Shown here in pieces: positions 6,345 through 13,959 of a stretch of DNA of 23,841 bases. The position numbers and the translations under genes are program-made. Where the stretch lies: positions 1 through 23,841 of the forward strand of contig JAEXLC010000024.1 of assembly GCA_023445495.1 (NCBI GenBank). Direction: 5' to 3'. Numbering within the stretch: position 1 is the first letter of the stretch; each line of letters begins with the position of its first letter. Source of the DNA: Pseudomonadota bacterium (GTDB lineage: Bacteria; Pseudomonadota; Alphaproteobacteria; Sphingomonadales; Sphingomonadaceae). The notes under the pieces were generated by a model that saw only the letters and a list, made by a program, of their open reading frames with translations, did no database searches and was not told where the DNA came from.

Positions 6345-8024
6345 TCAATGGTGGCCGTGATCCTCGATCACCGGCAGCGTCTCGAACTGGTGGAACGGCG
6401 GCGGGCTGGACAGCGTCCATTCCAGCGTCGTCGCGCCTTCGCCCCAGGGGTTGCCCTCGGCCTTGCGGCCGGCGAGCAGCGACTGGATGACGTTCCAGAA
6501 GAAGACCACCATCGATGCGGCCATGATCATGTAGCCGATCGTCGCGACATGGTTCCACAGCGCATAGGCATCCGGATAGTCCGGATAGCGGCGCGGCATG
6601 CCCTGCAGGCCCAGGAAGTGCATCGGGAAGAACAGCACGTTCACGCCGATGAAGAACACCCAGAAGTGCACCTGGCCGAGGAACTCGTTGTACATCCGGC
6701 CCGACATCTTCGGGAACCAGTAGTAGAAGCCGGCGAACAGCGAGAACACCGCGCCGAGCGACAGCACATAGTGGAAGTGCGCGACGACGTAGTAGGTATC
6801 CTGCATATAGTCGTCGACGCCGCCGTTCGCGAGCACCACGCCGGTGACGCCGCCCACGGTGAACATGAAGATGAAGCCGATCGCCCAGACCATCGGGGTC
6901 TTGAAGCTGATCGAGCCGCCCCACATCGTTGCGATCCACGAGAAGATCTTCACGCCGGTGGGCACCGCGATCACCATGGTGGCGGCGGTGAAGTACATCT
7001 TGATCGTCACCGACATGCCGGTGGTGAACATGTGGTGCGCCCACACCACGAAGCCGACCAGGCCGATCGCGACCATCGCATAGGCCATGCCGAGATAGCC
7101 GAACACCGGTTTGCGGCTGAACGTCGCGATGATGTGGCTGACGATGCCGAAGCCCGGCAGGATCATGATGTACACTTCGGGATGGCCGAAGAACCAGAAC
7201 AGGTGCTGGTACAGGATCGGGTCGCCGCCGTACTGCGGATCGTAGAAGGCGGTGCCGAAATTGCGGTCGGTCAGCAGCATGGTGATCGCCGCGGCGAGCA
7301 CCGGCAGCGCCAGCAGCAGCAGGAAGGCGGTGATCAGCACCGACCACACGAACAGCGGCATCTTGTGCAGGGTCATGCCCGGCGCGCGCATGTTGAAGAT
7401 GGTGGTGATGAAGTTGATCGCGCCCAGGATCGAGCTGGCGCCGGCAAGGTGGAGCGACAGGATCGCCATGTCGACCGACGGCCCGGGCTCGCCATAGGTG
7501 GAGAGCGGGGCATAGACCGTCCAGCCCGTGCCCGCGCCGATGCCGACGAACGGCGAGGCGAGCAGCAGCAGGAAGGCGGGGATCAGCAGCCAGAACGAGA
7601 TGTTGTTCATGCGCGGGAACGCCATGTCCGGCGCACCGATCATGATCGGCACGAACCAGTTGCCGAAGCCGCCGATCATCGCCGGCATGACCATGAAGAA
7701 CACCATGATCAGGCCGTGCGCGGTGATCAGCACGTTCCAGAAGTGCATGGCGTCGTCGAACTTGGTCTCGTCGCCGTGCAGGAAGCTCAGCCAGTATGGC
7801 AGATACTGGATGCCCGGCTCGGCGAGCTCGACGCGCATCAGGCCCGAGATCGAGCCGCCGATGATGCCCGCGATGATCGCGAAGATCAGGTAGAGCGTGC
7901 CGATATCCTTGTGGTTCGTCGACATGAACCAGCGGGCGAAGAAGCCCGGCTTGTGATCGGCATCGTGGTGATCATGGGCATGGTCGTGCCCGTGATCGTG
8001 CGCGTGGATGGCGGTGTCGGTCAT
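6345..8024 (-). CDS. ctaD: Cytochrome c oxidase subunit I
   Basis: This is the catalytic subunit of the aa3-type oxidase, holding heme a and the heme a3-CuB site where O2 is reduced, with twelve membrane helices. The 559-residue product shows 'WFMSTNHKDIGTLYLIFA', the heme-ligand His in 'LITAHGLIMVFFMVMPAMIG', the CuB/His-Tyr region 'FGHPEVYIMILPGFG', the His pair in 'WAHHMFTTGM', and the heme a/a3 ligands in 'VAHFHYVLSLGAVF'. The ATG at 8024 follows the ctaC stop by 1 nt (TGAGATG). An earlier in-frame position would read into ctaC. The first 24 residues contain nine histidines, mostly as His-Asp and His-Ala pairs, a plausible metal-binding or disordered extension. An intrinsic terminator follows. 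Confidence 0.98.
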   Translation of the reverse strand: MTDTAIHAHDHGHDHAHDHHDADHKPGFFARWFMSTNHKDIGTLYLIFAIIAGIIGGSISGLMRVELAEPGIQYLPYWLSFLHGDETKFDDAMHFWNVLITAHGLIMVFFMVMPAMIGGFGNWFVPIMIGAPDMAFPRMNNISFWLLIPAFLLLLASPFVGIGAGTGWTVYAPLSTYGEPGPSVDMAILSLHLAGASSILGAINFITTIFNMRAPGMTLHKMPLFVWSVLITAFLLLLALPVLAAAITMLLTDRNFGTAFYDPQYGGDPILYQHLFWFFGHPEVYIMILPGFGIVSHIIATFSRKPVFGYLGMAYAMVAIGLVGFVVWAHHMFTTGMSVTIKMYFTAATMVIAVPTGVKIFSWIATMWGGSISFKTPMVWAIGFIFMFTVGGVTGVVLANGGVDDYMQDTYYVVAHFHYVLSLGAVFSLFAGFYYWFPKMSGRMYNEFLGQVHFWVFFIGVNVLFFPMHFLGLQGMPRRYPDYPDAYALWNHVATIGYMIMAASMVVFFWNVIQSLLAGRKAEGNPWGEGATTLEWTLSSPPPFHQFETLPVIEDHGHH

Positions 8025-8025
8025 C

Positions 8026-9117
8026 TCAGTTGCCCGTCGTGTTGCCGGCGGCGGCATTGGCGGCCGGCGCGGTCTCGTTGGTGGCGGCCGGTTCGGCGGC
8101 GGCATTGGTCTCGGCGGCCGGCGCGGCAGCGTTCTGCGCGGCCTCGGCGGCTGCGGCAGCGGCGACCTCGTTCGGCATGGTGCCGCCCTTCGACTTCACC
8201 CACTGGGCGAATTCGGCCGGCGACACGGCCTCGACCGCGATCGGCATATAGGCATGGCGCGCGCCGCAAAGCTCGGAGCACTGGCCGAAATAGAGGCCCG
8301 GCTTCTCGATGATGAAGCTGGTCTCGTTGAGCTTGCCCGGCACCGCGTCGAGCTTGATCCAGAAGGCGGGGACCGCCCAGCTGTGGATCACGTCCTGCGC
8401 GGTGGTGACCAGGCGGATCGGCACGCCGACCGGCAGCACGACGCGCGTGTCGGTCGCCAGCAGGCGGGGGCCGTCGGCGTCGGTGCGGAAGCGCTCGCCC
8501 TTGCCGACCTGATACTGCTCCTTGAGCATGTTCGCGGTCAGCTGGATGCCGCCATTGTCCGGATATTCATAGCTCCAGAACCACTGGTTGCCGATCGCCT
8601 TGAGGGTGATCGCGTCCTTGGGCGCGGGCTTGAACTGCGCGGCGAGCAGGCGGATCGAGGGGACCGCGATCGCGATCAGGATCAGCACCGGCACCAGCGT
8701 CCACACGATCTCGATGAAGGTGTTGTGCGCGGTCTTGCTCGGCGTCGGATTGGCCGCGCGGCGATAGCGCACGATCACCCAGAGCAGCAGGATCAGCACG
8801 AAGACCGAGATGATCGTGATCAGCGGCAGCAGCACCACATTGTGGAACCAGTGCGCCTCGCGTCCGGTCGGCGTCACCTGCGGCTGCAGCGAGATCGCAT
8901 CGGCGGTCGGCTGGCCGATGCCCGGAGCCGCCTTGGTCAGCGGCTTGCCTGCGGCATCGAGTGTGGGATCAGCAACGGCGGGAGTCGCGACCGCCGCCGG
9001 AGCGGCGGTGTTGGCGACCGGTGCCGCGGCATTTGCGGCAGGCTCCTGGGCGGATGCGGGCGTGGCGAACGCCATCCCCGCCGCCAGGAGGATCGAAGTC
9101 AACCCAAGCATGCGCAT
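8026..9117 (-). CDS. ctaC: Cytochrome c oxidase subunit II
   Basis: Subunit II accepts electrons from cytochrome c through the binuclear CuA centre in its periplasmic domain. The 363-residue precursor starts with a signal peptide (cleavage likely after 'ATPASA', about residue 23). Two membrane helices follow ('VVLLPLITIISVFVLILLLWVIV' and 'VWTLVPVLILIAIAVPSI'). The CuA ligands are visible as H245 ('VIHSWAVPAF') and C280, C284, H288 and M291 in 'GQCSELCGARHAYM'. Aromatic 'NQWFWSYEYP' is the electron entry region. Both the mature N-terminus and the last ~46 residues (318-363) are low-complexity Ala/Asn/Pro/Glu sequence, which is unusual in length. It is first in the ctaC-ctaD unit and divergent from pyrE. 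The ATG at 9117 is preceded by GGGTGAAGA. Confidence 0.97.
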   Translation of the reverse strand: MRMLGLTSILLAAGMAFATPASAQEPAANAAAPVANTAAPAAVATPAVADPTLDAAGKPLTKAAPGIGQPTADAISLQPQVTPTGREAHWFHNVVLLPLITIISVFVLILLLWVIVRYRRAANPTPSKTAHNTFIEIVWTLVPVLILIAIAVPSIRLLAAQFKPAPKDAITLKAIGNQWFWSYEYPDNGGIQLTANMLKEQYQVGKGERFRTDADGPRLLATDTRVVLPVGVPIRLVTTAQDVIHSWAVPAFWIKLDAVPGKLNETSFIIEKPGLYFGQCSELCGARHAYMPIAVEAVSPAEFAQWVKSKGGTMPNEVAAAAAAEAAQNAAAPAAETNAAAEPAATNETAPAANAAAGNTTGN

Positions 9118-9182
9118 CGTCTATCTTCACCCTGTTCCGCAAGAGCCCCGGGCTGGGAAAGGATTACCCCCAGTGCAATCGG

Positions 9183-9210
9183 GGTATACGAGTCATGCAT
9201 CCATTCTCAA
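9183..9210 (-). promoter_or_regulatory. Candidate ctaC promoter
   Basis: On the minus strand, TTGAGA (9210-9205) and TATACC (9188-9183) are separated by 16 nt, a reasonable sigma-70-like pair. It lies about 66 nt upstream of the ctaC start in the 172-nt ctaC/pyrE divergent gap. This is pattern matching only; I saw no equally good pair for pyrE on the plus strand. Confidence 0.35.
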
Positions 9211-9279
9211 CCCTTTTTGATCGGCCGTTGCGGTCGATAGAGGCTGGTCCTAAGGGAAATCGACAATCCCGGGAATGAT

Positions 9280-9283
9280 GGAG
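9280..9283 (+). promoter_or_regulatory. Ribosome binding site that sets the TTG start of pyrE
   Basis: GGAG at 9280-9283 lies 6 nt before TTG at 9290. An in-frame TGA at 9284-9286 rules out any earlier start, and no ATG or GTG is nearby in this frame, so the TTG is the likely initiator. Confidence 0.7.
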
Positions 9284-9289
9284 TGAGCA

Positions 9290-9871
9290 TTGGAAGGCAA
9301 CGCGGTTCTGGATGAGTTTCGTGCTGCAGGTGCGTTGCTCGAAGGTCATTTCATCCTGTCTTCCGGGCTTCGTTCGCCCATCTTCCTGCAAAAGATGCGT
9401 ATTTTCGAGGACCCTGCCCGAACCGAGCGTGTGTGCGGTGCACTAGGAAAGTTGATTCGCGAGTCGTTCGGCGAAGTCGACATGGTCGTCTCGCCCGCGA
9501 TCGGCGGAATTATTCCGGGCTATGAGACGGCGCGGGCGCTCGGCTGCAAGGCCGTGTTCGTCGAGCGCGAGGAGGGCGAGTTCCAGCTGCGCCGCGGCTT
9601 CGAGATTCCCGAGGGTGCACGGATCGTGATGGTCGAGGACATCGTCACCACCGGCCTCAGCTCGCGCGAATGCATCGCCGCGATCCGCAAGCATCCCGGC
9701 AATCTGCTTGGCGCCGCCTGCATCGTCGATCGCTCGAACGGCACCGCCGATGTCGGCGTGCCCCTGGTCTCGCTGCTCAAGATGGACGTGCCCGCCTATC
9801 CGGCCGACCAGCTGCCTCCCGAACTGGCCGCGATCCCCGCGACCAAGCCGGGCAGCCGCGCGATTGCCTGA
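9290..9871 (+). CDS. pyrE: Orotate phosphoribosyltransferase
   Basis: PyrE joins orotate to PRPP to give orotidine 5'-phosphate, the fifth step of pyrimidine synthesis, in the cytosol. The 193-residue product has 'DEFRAAGALLEGHFILSSGLRS' at the N-terminus, the orotate-binding 'SPAIGGIIPGYETARAL', the flexible loop 'FVEREEGEFQLRRGFEI', and the PRPP-binding motif 'IVMVEDIVTTGLSS'. The start is TTG, fixed by an in-frame stop just upstream and a well-placed GGAG. It is divergent from ctaC and heads a plus-strand run; pdxJ begins 1 nt after its stop. Confidence 0.97.
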   Translation: MEGNAVLDEFRAAGALLEGHFILSSGLRSPIFLQKMRIFEDPARTERVCGALGKLIRESFGEVDMVVSPAIGGIIPGYETARALGCKAVFVEREEGEFQLRRGFEIPEGARIVMVEDIVTTGLSSRECIAAIRKHPGNLLGAACIVDRSNGTADVGVPLVSLLKMDVPAYPADQLPPELAAIPATKPGSRAIA

Positions 9872-9872
9872 G

Positions 9873-10625
9873 GTGGGCGGCAAGCTTCGCCACGCCGCCG
9901 AAGGGCGGCTTCGCCTGGGCGTGAACATCGATCACGTCGCGACCGTGCGCAACGCGCGGGGCTCGGGCTATCCCGATCCGGTGCGCGCGGCGCTGCTCGC
10001 GGTGGAGGCGGGGGCAGACGGCATCACCGCGCATCTGCGCGAGGATCGCCGGCACATAACCGACGACGACATCGCCCGGCTGGTCGACCAGCTGACGGTG
10101 CCGCTCAATCTCGAGATGGCGGCGACCGAGGAGATGCTGGCGATCGCGCTGCGCGCGCGCCCGCATGCGGTGTGCATCGTGCCCGAGAAGCGCGAGGAGC
10201 GGACCACCGAGGGCGGGCTCGACGCCGCCGGGCTGCACAACCATCTCGCGCCGATGGTCGAGAAGCTGCGCGAGAATGGCAGCCGGGTCTCGCTGTTCAT
10301 CGAGCCCGACGCGCGCCAGATCGATGCGGCGCTGCGCCTCGGCGCCCCGGTCGTCGAGCTGCACACCGGCCGCTATTGCGAGCTGGAGGAAGATGCGCGC
10401 GAGATCGAGCTCAAGCGCATCGCCGATGCCGCCGCGCTGGCGGTGAAGGCGGGGCTGGAGCCGCATGCCGGCCACGGCCTGACCTTCGACAATGTGATCC
10501 CGATCGCGGCGATCCCGCAGATCATGGAGCTGAACATCGGCCATTTCCTGATCGGCGAGGCGATCTTCGACGGGCTGGCGCCGGTGATCCGCCACATGCG
10601 CGCGCTGATGGACGCGGCGCGGTGA
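9873..10625 (+). CDS. pdxJ: Pyridoxine 5'-phosphate synthase
   Basis: PdxJ condenses 1-deoxy-D-xylulose 5-phosphate with 3-amino-2-oxopropyl phosphate to form pyridoxine 5'-phosphate, in DXP-dependent vitamin B6 synthesis. The 250-residue TIM-barrel shows 'LGVNIDHVATVRNARG', 'GADGITAHLREDRRHI', 'VPLNLEMA', 'CIVPEKREERTTEGGLD', 'ELHTGRYC', 'GLEPHAGHGLTFDN' and 'ELNIGHFLIGEAIF'. The GTG at 9873, 1 nt after the pyrE stop, is the best start. It gives an N-terminus about 10 residues longer than usual before 'LRLGVNIDH', and that stretch is encoded by a small GC-rich hairpin (9894-9909). A GTG at 9921 is possible but would remove conserved residues. The stop overlaps the next gene as GTGA. Confidence 0.96.
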   Translation: MGGKLRHAAEGRLRLGVNIDHVATVRNARGSGYPDPVRAALLAVEAGADGITAHLREDRRHITDDDIARLVDQLTVPLNLEMAATEEMLAIALRARPHAVCIVPEKREERTTEGGLDAAGLHNHLAPMVEKLRENGSRVSLFIEPDARQIDAALRLGAPVVELHTGRYCELEEDAREIELKRIADAAALAVKAGLEPHAGHGLTFDNVIPIAAIPQIMELNIGHFLIGEAIFDGLAPVIRHMRALMDAAR

Positions 10626-10909
10626 GACGCGCCCTCTTCGCGGTGTTCGCGGTTGGCGCGATCGGTACCGCGACGGTGCTGGGTCTTCACCCGGTCTGGT
10701 TCGCGCTTGCCAAGCTCGGCGTGGAGGAGCGGATCGTCGATTGGGCCTTCTGGCAACAGTCGATGCCGGCGGTGGCGATCGCGCTGTTGGTCGGGGCGAC
10801 GGGCCTGATGGTCGCGGATCGCCGTCCACGGATTGCCATGGCGCTGCTCCCGGCCTCTCCGGTTGTCGCCTTTGTAGCTGCTCACCTCATTCTGGGGCTC
10901 ACCTTATGA
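10622..10909 (+). CDS. Small hypothetical membrane protein
   Basis: A 95-residue protein with no family I recognise. It has three predicted membrane segments: 'ALFAVFAVGAIGTATVLGL', 'SMPAVAIALLVGATGLMVA' and 'ALLPASPVVAFVAAHLILGL'. Short loops ('WFALAKLGVEERIVDWAFWQQ' and 'DRRPR') separate them. The GTG start overlaps the pdxJ stop (GTGA), and its own stop overlaps the acpS ATG (ATGA). This perfect fit between two known genes is the main evidence that it is translated. It may be an unrecognised partner of lipid or vitamin metabolism, but nothing in the sequence says so. Confidence 0.8.
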   Translation: MRRALFAVFAVGAIGTATVLGLHPVWFALAKLGVEERIVDWAFWQQSMPAVAIALLVGATGLMVADRRPRIAMALLPASPVVAFVAAHLILGLTL

Positions 10910-11310
10910 TCCTCGGCCTCGGCTCCGACCTCTGCAATATCGAGCGAATCCAGAAGTCGCTGGACCGTTTCGGCACACGCTTCGAGCAGCGCAGCTTCAC
11001 CGATCGCGAGATCGCCAAGGCCAAGACCCGCCCGCACAACTACGCCGCTACCCTCGCCAAGCGCTTCGCTGCGAAGGAAGCTTTCTCCAAGGCGGTTGGA
11101 ACCGGGTTCAAGGCGGGCGTGTTCATGAAGGACATCGGTGTCGTCAACGCGCCCTCCGGCGCCCCTACGCTGGCATTGACCGGAGGCGCGAAGGCGAGGC
11201 TTGACGCGATCACCCCTCCGGGTCACGTCGCCAAGGTGCATCTGACGCTGACGGACGATCATCCCTGGGCGTTCGCCATGGTGATGATCGAGGCGGTGAA
11301 GGAAGGTTGA
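10906..11310 (+). CDS. acpS: Holo-[acyl-carrier-protein] synthase
   Basis: AcpS transfers the 4'-phosphopantetheine arm of CoA to apo-ACP, activating it for fatty acid synthesis. The 134-residue length is standard. The Mg2+/CoA-binding Asp is D8 in 'MILGLGSDLCNIERI', and the second metal ligand is E58 in 'KRFAAKEAFSKAVGTG'. 'RFGTRFEQRSFTDREI' is also family-typical. The ATG at 10906 overlaps the stop of the small membrane protein gene, and its TGA overlaps the lepB ATG (TGATG). The acpS-lepB neighbourhood, often with pdxJ, is common in alphaproteobacteria. Confidence 0.96.
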   Translation: MILGLGSDLCNIERIQKSLDRFGTRFEQRSFTDREIAKAKTRPHNYAATLAKRFAAKEAFSKAVGTGFKAGVFMKDIGVVNAPSGAPTLALTGGAKARLDAITPPGHVAKVHLTLTDDHPWAFAMVMIEAVKEG

Positions 11311-12182
11311 TGGGGGCGGACGAGCTCGCGTTGAGTCACGAAGCGTTCGAGGAGGAGGCCGAAGCCAGACCGCACACCGATTGGTGGGCGGAGGCGCGCG
11401 GCATCCTGTGGCTCGTGCTCGCCGTGCTCGGCTTCCACAGCCTGATCGCCAAGCCCTTCTTCATTCCCAGCGAATCGATGCTGCCCGGGCTGCTGGTCGG
11501 CGACCGGCTGGTCGTCACCAAATATCCCTATGGCTATAGCTGGGTGACGCCGACCTTCCATGTGCTGCCGCACGTGCCCGGCCGCATCCTCGGCCGCCTG
11601 CCCGAGCGCGGCGACGTGGTGATCGTCACCCCGCCCGGCACCAACACCGATTACATCAAGCGCGTGATCGGCCTGCCCGGCGACACGATCGGGGTGCGCG
11701 GCGGCATCGTCTATCTGAACGGCAAGGCGGTGCCGCGCCGCGCGATGGGCGATCGCTACATTCCGGTCGATACCAATACCCGCTGCGACGACGATCATTA
11801 TCACGGCTTCCTCGCCGTCCGCGACGGCAAGCAATATTGCCGCCTGCCGATCTTCCGCGAGACCCTGCCCAATGGCCGGTCCTACGACACGGTCGACCTG
11901 GGCTTCCGCGTGGGGCGCGGCGACAATTATCCCGAGATCCGGGTGCCGCAGGGCAAGGTGTTCCTGATGGGCGACAATCGCGACAACTCCGCCGACAGCC
12001 GCTTCCCGCTTTCGATGAACGGGCTGGGCGGGCCGGTGCCCTGGGAGAATATCGGCGGCCGCGCCGAGTTCATCACCTTCAGCCTCGACGGCAGCGCCAG
12101 CTGGAATCCGCTGACCTGGCCCAAGTCCTTCCGTCCCGGCCGCGCCGGCACCACGCTCCACCCCCAACGGGATAACCAGTGA
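11310..12182 (+). CDS. lepB: Signal peptidase I
   Basis: LepB cleaves signal peptides from secreted proteins on the periplasmic face of the inner membrane with a Ser/Lys dyad. The 290-residue product has an N-terminal acidic cytosolic tail, one membrane helix ('GILWLVLAVLGFHSLIA'), then box B 'FIPSESMLPGLLVGDRLVV' with catalytic S56. The catalytic lysine is K117 in 'TDYIKRVIGLPGDTI', and box E is 'GDNRDNSADSR'. I chose the ATG at 11310, which overlaps the acpS stop (TGATG) and follows GGAAGG by 3 nt, over a TTG one codon earlier. Its stop in turn overlaps the AI-2E transporter start. Confidence 0.97.
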   Translation: MGADELALSHEAFEEEAEARPHTDWWAEARGILWLVLAVLGFHSLIAKPFFIPSESMLPGLLVGDRLVVTKYPYGYSWVTPTFHVLPHVPGRILGRLPERGDVVIVTPPGTNTDYIKRVIGLPGDTIGVRGGIVYLNGKAVPRRAMGDRYIPVDTNTRCDDDHYHGFLAVRDGKQYCRLPIFRETLPNGRSYDTVDLGFRVGRGDNYPEIRVPQGKVFLMGDNRDNSADSRFPLSMNGLGGPVPWENIGGRAEFITFSLDGSASWNPLTWPKSFRPGRAGTTLHPQRDNQ

Positions 12183-13339
12183 TGAGTGATGCGCTCGAAT
12201 CCGCGAACGTTCAGGTCGTCCAGGAGCCGGGGCCCAACGAGCTGCGCGATCCCGTGGTGCGCGCCGAGTTGAAAAGGGCGAGCGTCTGGTTCGGGCTAGG
12301 CATCGCGGTGGCGCTGTTCGTGCTGCTGGTCCAGCCGATCCTCATCATCTTCGGCGGCCTGGTCTTCGCCTCGATGCTCGATGGCGGCGCGCGCCTGCTC
12401 GGCCGCATCCTGCCGATCCCGCGCACGCTCCGGATCGTCATCGTCATCCTGCTGGTCATCGCCTTCTTCGGCGGCATCTTCTACCTGACCGGCATGCAGA
12501 TCGCCGCCCAGGCGGAGCAGCTGCGCACCACGCTGGAAGTGCAGGCCAACAAGGTCGCGCAATGGGTGGCCGAGCTCGGGCTGATGCCGGGCCGCTCGGA
12601 CCTGACCGGCCTGGCCAAGGAAGCGCTGGGCAGCGTCGGCAAGCTGACCTCGGCGGTCGGCTCGGTGTTCGGCGCGGTCTCGTCGCTGCTGATGATCGTG
12701 ATCATCGGCCTGTTCGTGGCGCTGGAGCCGCGCATCTATGAGCGCGGCCTGCAATGGCTGGTGCCGAGCGACGCGCGCGACGCCTTCGCCGTCACGATCA
12801 GCCGTATGGCGACGACGATGCGCCGCCTGCTCGCCGGGCGCCTGCTCGGCATGCTCTTCGAAGGCGTGCTCACCGCGATCCTGCTCTGGTTCGCCGGGGT
12901 GCCGATGGCGCTGCTGCTCGGTATCATCACCGGCGTGCTCGCCTTCATCCCCAATATCGGCGCCTTCATCTCGGGCGTGATGATGGTCTCGGTCGGCTTC
13001 AGCGCCGGCACCGAGACGGGCATCTGGGCGATCATCATCTATTTCGGCGTGCAGAATTTCGACGGCTATGTCGTGCTGCCGCTGGTCGCGCGCCGCACGG
13101 TCGACATGCCGCCGGCGCTCACTTTGTCGTCGCAGATCCTCGCCTCCACCCTGTTCGGCGTGCTCGGCCTCGCGCTGGCCGATCCGATCGTCGCGATGAT
13201 CAAGGTCGCGCTGGAGAGCGAGGCGGAGCGTGCCGCGCGCGCCGCCAGTGCGGAGGGACCACTGACCAAATGGCGGGTGCGGCTGCGCAAGGGCTATGCG
13301 CAGGATGGCCCCGCCCAACTCGAGCCGCCCGAAGCATGA
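12182..13339 (+). CDS. AI-2E family transporter
   Basis: A 385-residue multi-pass inner-membrane protein of the AI-2E (PerM/YdiK-like) family. Substrates are mostly unproven; members have been linked to autoinducer-2 or Na+/H+ transport. Visible features are an N-terminal helix pair ('GLGIAVALFVLLVQPILIIFGGLVFASMLD'), an amphipathic linker ('QIAAQAEQLRTTLEVQANKV'), and the family core 'LLGIITGVLAFIPNIGAFIS'. 'GYVVLPLVARRTVDMPPALTL' and 'FGVLGLALADPIVA' are conserved C-terminal blocks. The ATG at 12182 overlaps the lepB stop (TGATG), and its TGA overlaps the next ATG. Specific substrate unknown. Confidence 0.92.
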   Translation: MSDALESANVQVVQEPGPNELRDPVVRAELKRASVWFGLGIAVALFVLLVQPILIIFGGLVFASMLDGGARLLGRILPIPRTLRIVIVILLVIAFFGGIFYLTGMQIAAQAEQLRTTLEVQANKVAQWVAELGLMPGRSDLTGLAKEALGSVGKLTSAVGSVFGAVSSLLMIVIIGLFVALEPRIYERGLQWLVPSDARDAFAVTISRMATTMRRLLAGRLLGMLFEGVLTAILLWFAGVPMALLLGIITGVLAFIPNIGAFISGVMMVSVGFSAGTETGIWAIIIYFGVQNFDGYVVLPLVARRTVDMPPALTLSSQILASTLFGVLGLALADPIVAMIKVALESEAERAARAASAEGPLTKWRVRLRKGYAQDGPAQLEPPEA

Positions 13340-13959
13340 TCCTCTACGATTATTTCCGGTCCTCGGCTTCGTACCGCGTCCGCATCGCGCTCAATCTCAA
13401 GGGCGTGGCGGTCGAGCGGCGCGACATCCTGCTGCTCGAGAACCAGCAGCGCAGCCCCGAGCATCTCGCGCGCAACCCGCAGGGCTTCGTGCCGGCGCTG
13501 GAGGCGGATGATGGCCAGGTCATCACCCAGAGCCTCGCGATCCTCGACTGGCTCGATGCGCGCTATCCCGAGCCGCGGCTGATCCCCGCCGATCCCGATG
13601 CCCGCGCCGCCGCGCTGGCCCGCGCGCTGGTGATCGCGGCGGACACGCATCCGCTCAACAATCTCCGCGTCATGCGCCGGCTGAAGGAAATGGGCGTGGA
13701 CGAGGCCGGGCGGAACGACTGGACGCGCCACTGGATCGCCGAGGGTTTCACCGCGCTGGAAGCGATGGCGGGCGACGGGCGGTTCCTCGGTGGCGACGCG
13801 CCCGGGGTGGCCGACCTGTTCCTGGTGCCGCAGATGTACAATGCCCGGCGTTTCGACACGCCGCTGGATGCGTTCCCCCGGCTGGTCGCGATCGATGCGG
13901 CCTGCGCCGTGCTGCCCGCCTTCGCCGCTGCCCATCCCGACGCCGTGGCGCCCAAATGA
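13336..13959 (+). CDS. maiA: Zeta-class glutathione S-transferase (maleylacetoacetate isomerase)
   Basis: This cytosolic enzyme probably isomerises maleylacetoacetate to fumarylacetoacetate, using glutathione, in tyrosine degradation. The 207-residue product has an N-terminal thioredoxin-like domain with 'YFRSSASYRVRIALNLKG', the glutathione-binding 'NPQGFVPALE' and 'ITQSLAILDWLDARYP'. The helical C-domain has the zeta-class signature 'DTHPLNNLRVMRRL'. The usual SSCS motif reads SSAS, with the Cys replaced by Ala, a variation I believe occurs in other bacterial members. No other tyrosine-degradation gene is near, so the substrate is inferred from family only. It overlaps its neighbours at both ends (ATGA). 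Confidence 0.9.
   Translation: MILYDYFRSSASYRVRIALNLKGVAVERRDILLLENQQRSPEHLARNPQGFVPALEADDGQVITQSLAILDWLDARYPEPRLIPADPDARAAALARALVIAADTHPLNNLRVMRRLKEMGVDEAGRNDWTRHWIAEGFTALEAMAGDGRFLGGDAPGVADLFLVPQMYNARRFDTPLDAFPRLVAIDAACAVLPAFAAAHPDAVAPK

Noticed and set aside
6025..7347. Minus-strand frame joining part of the ctaD region to the HEPN-like region
   Set aside because: It is an alternative frame of ctaD that runs across the terminator hairpin. Neither its sequence nor the terminator supports a fused protein.
6348..8312. Long plus-strand open frame opposite ctaD and ctaC
   Set aside because: Composition is dominated by His, Glu, Arg and Gln from reverse-complemented membrane-protein codons. 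ctaD is certain on the other strand.
13366..13380. maiA might be inactive because SSCS reads SSAS
   Set aside because: The catalytic Ser positions and the zeta-class 'HPLNNLRV' motif are intact, and I believe Cys-to-Ala variants occur in bacterial members, so this is not good evidence of lost function.
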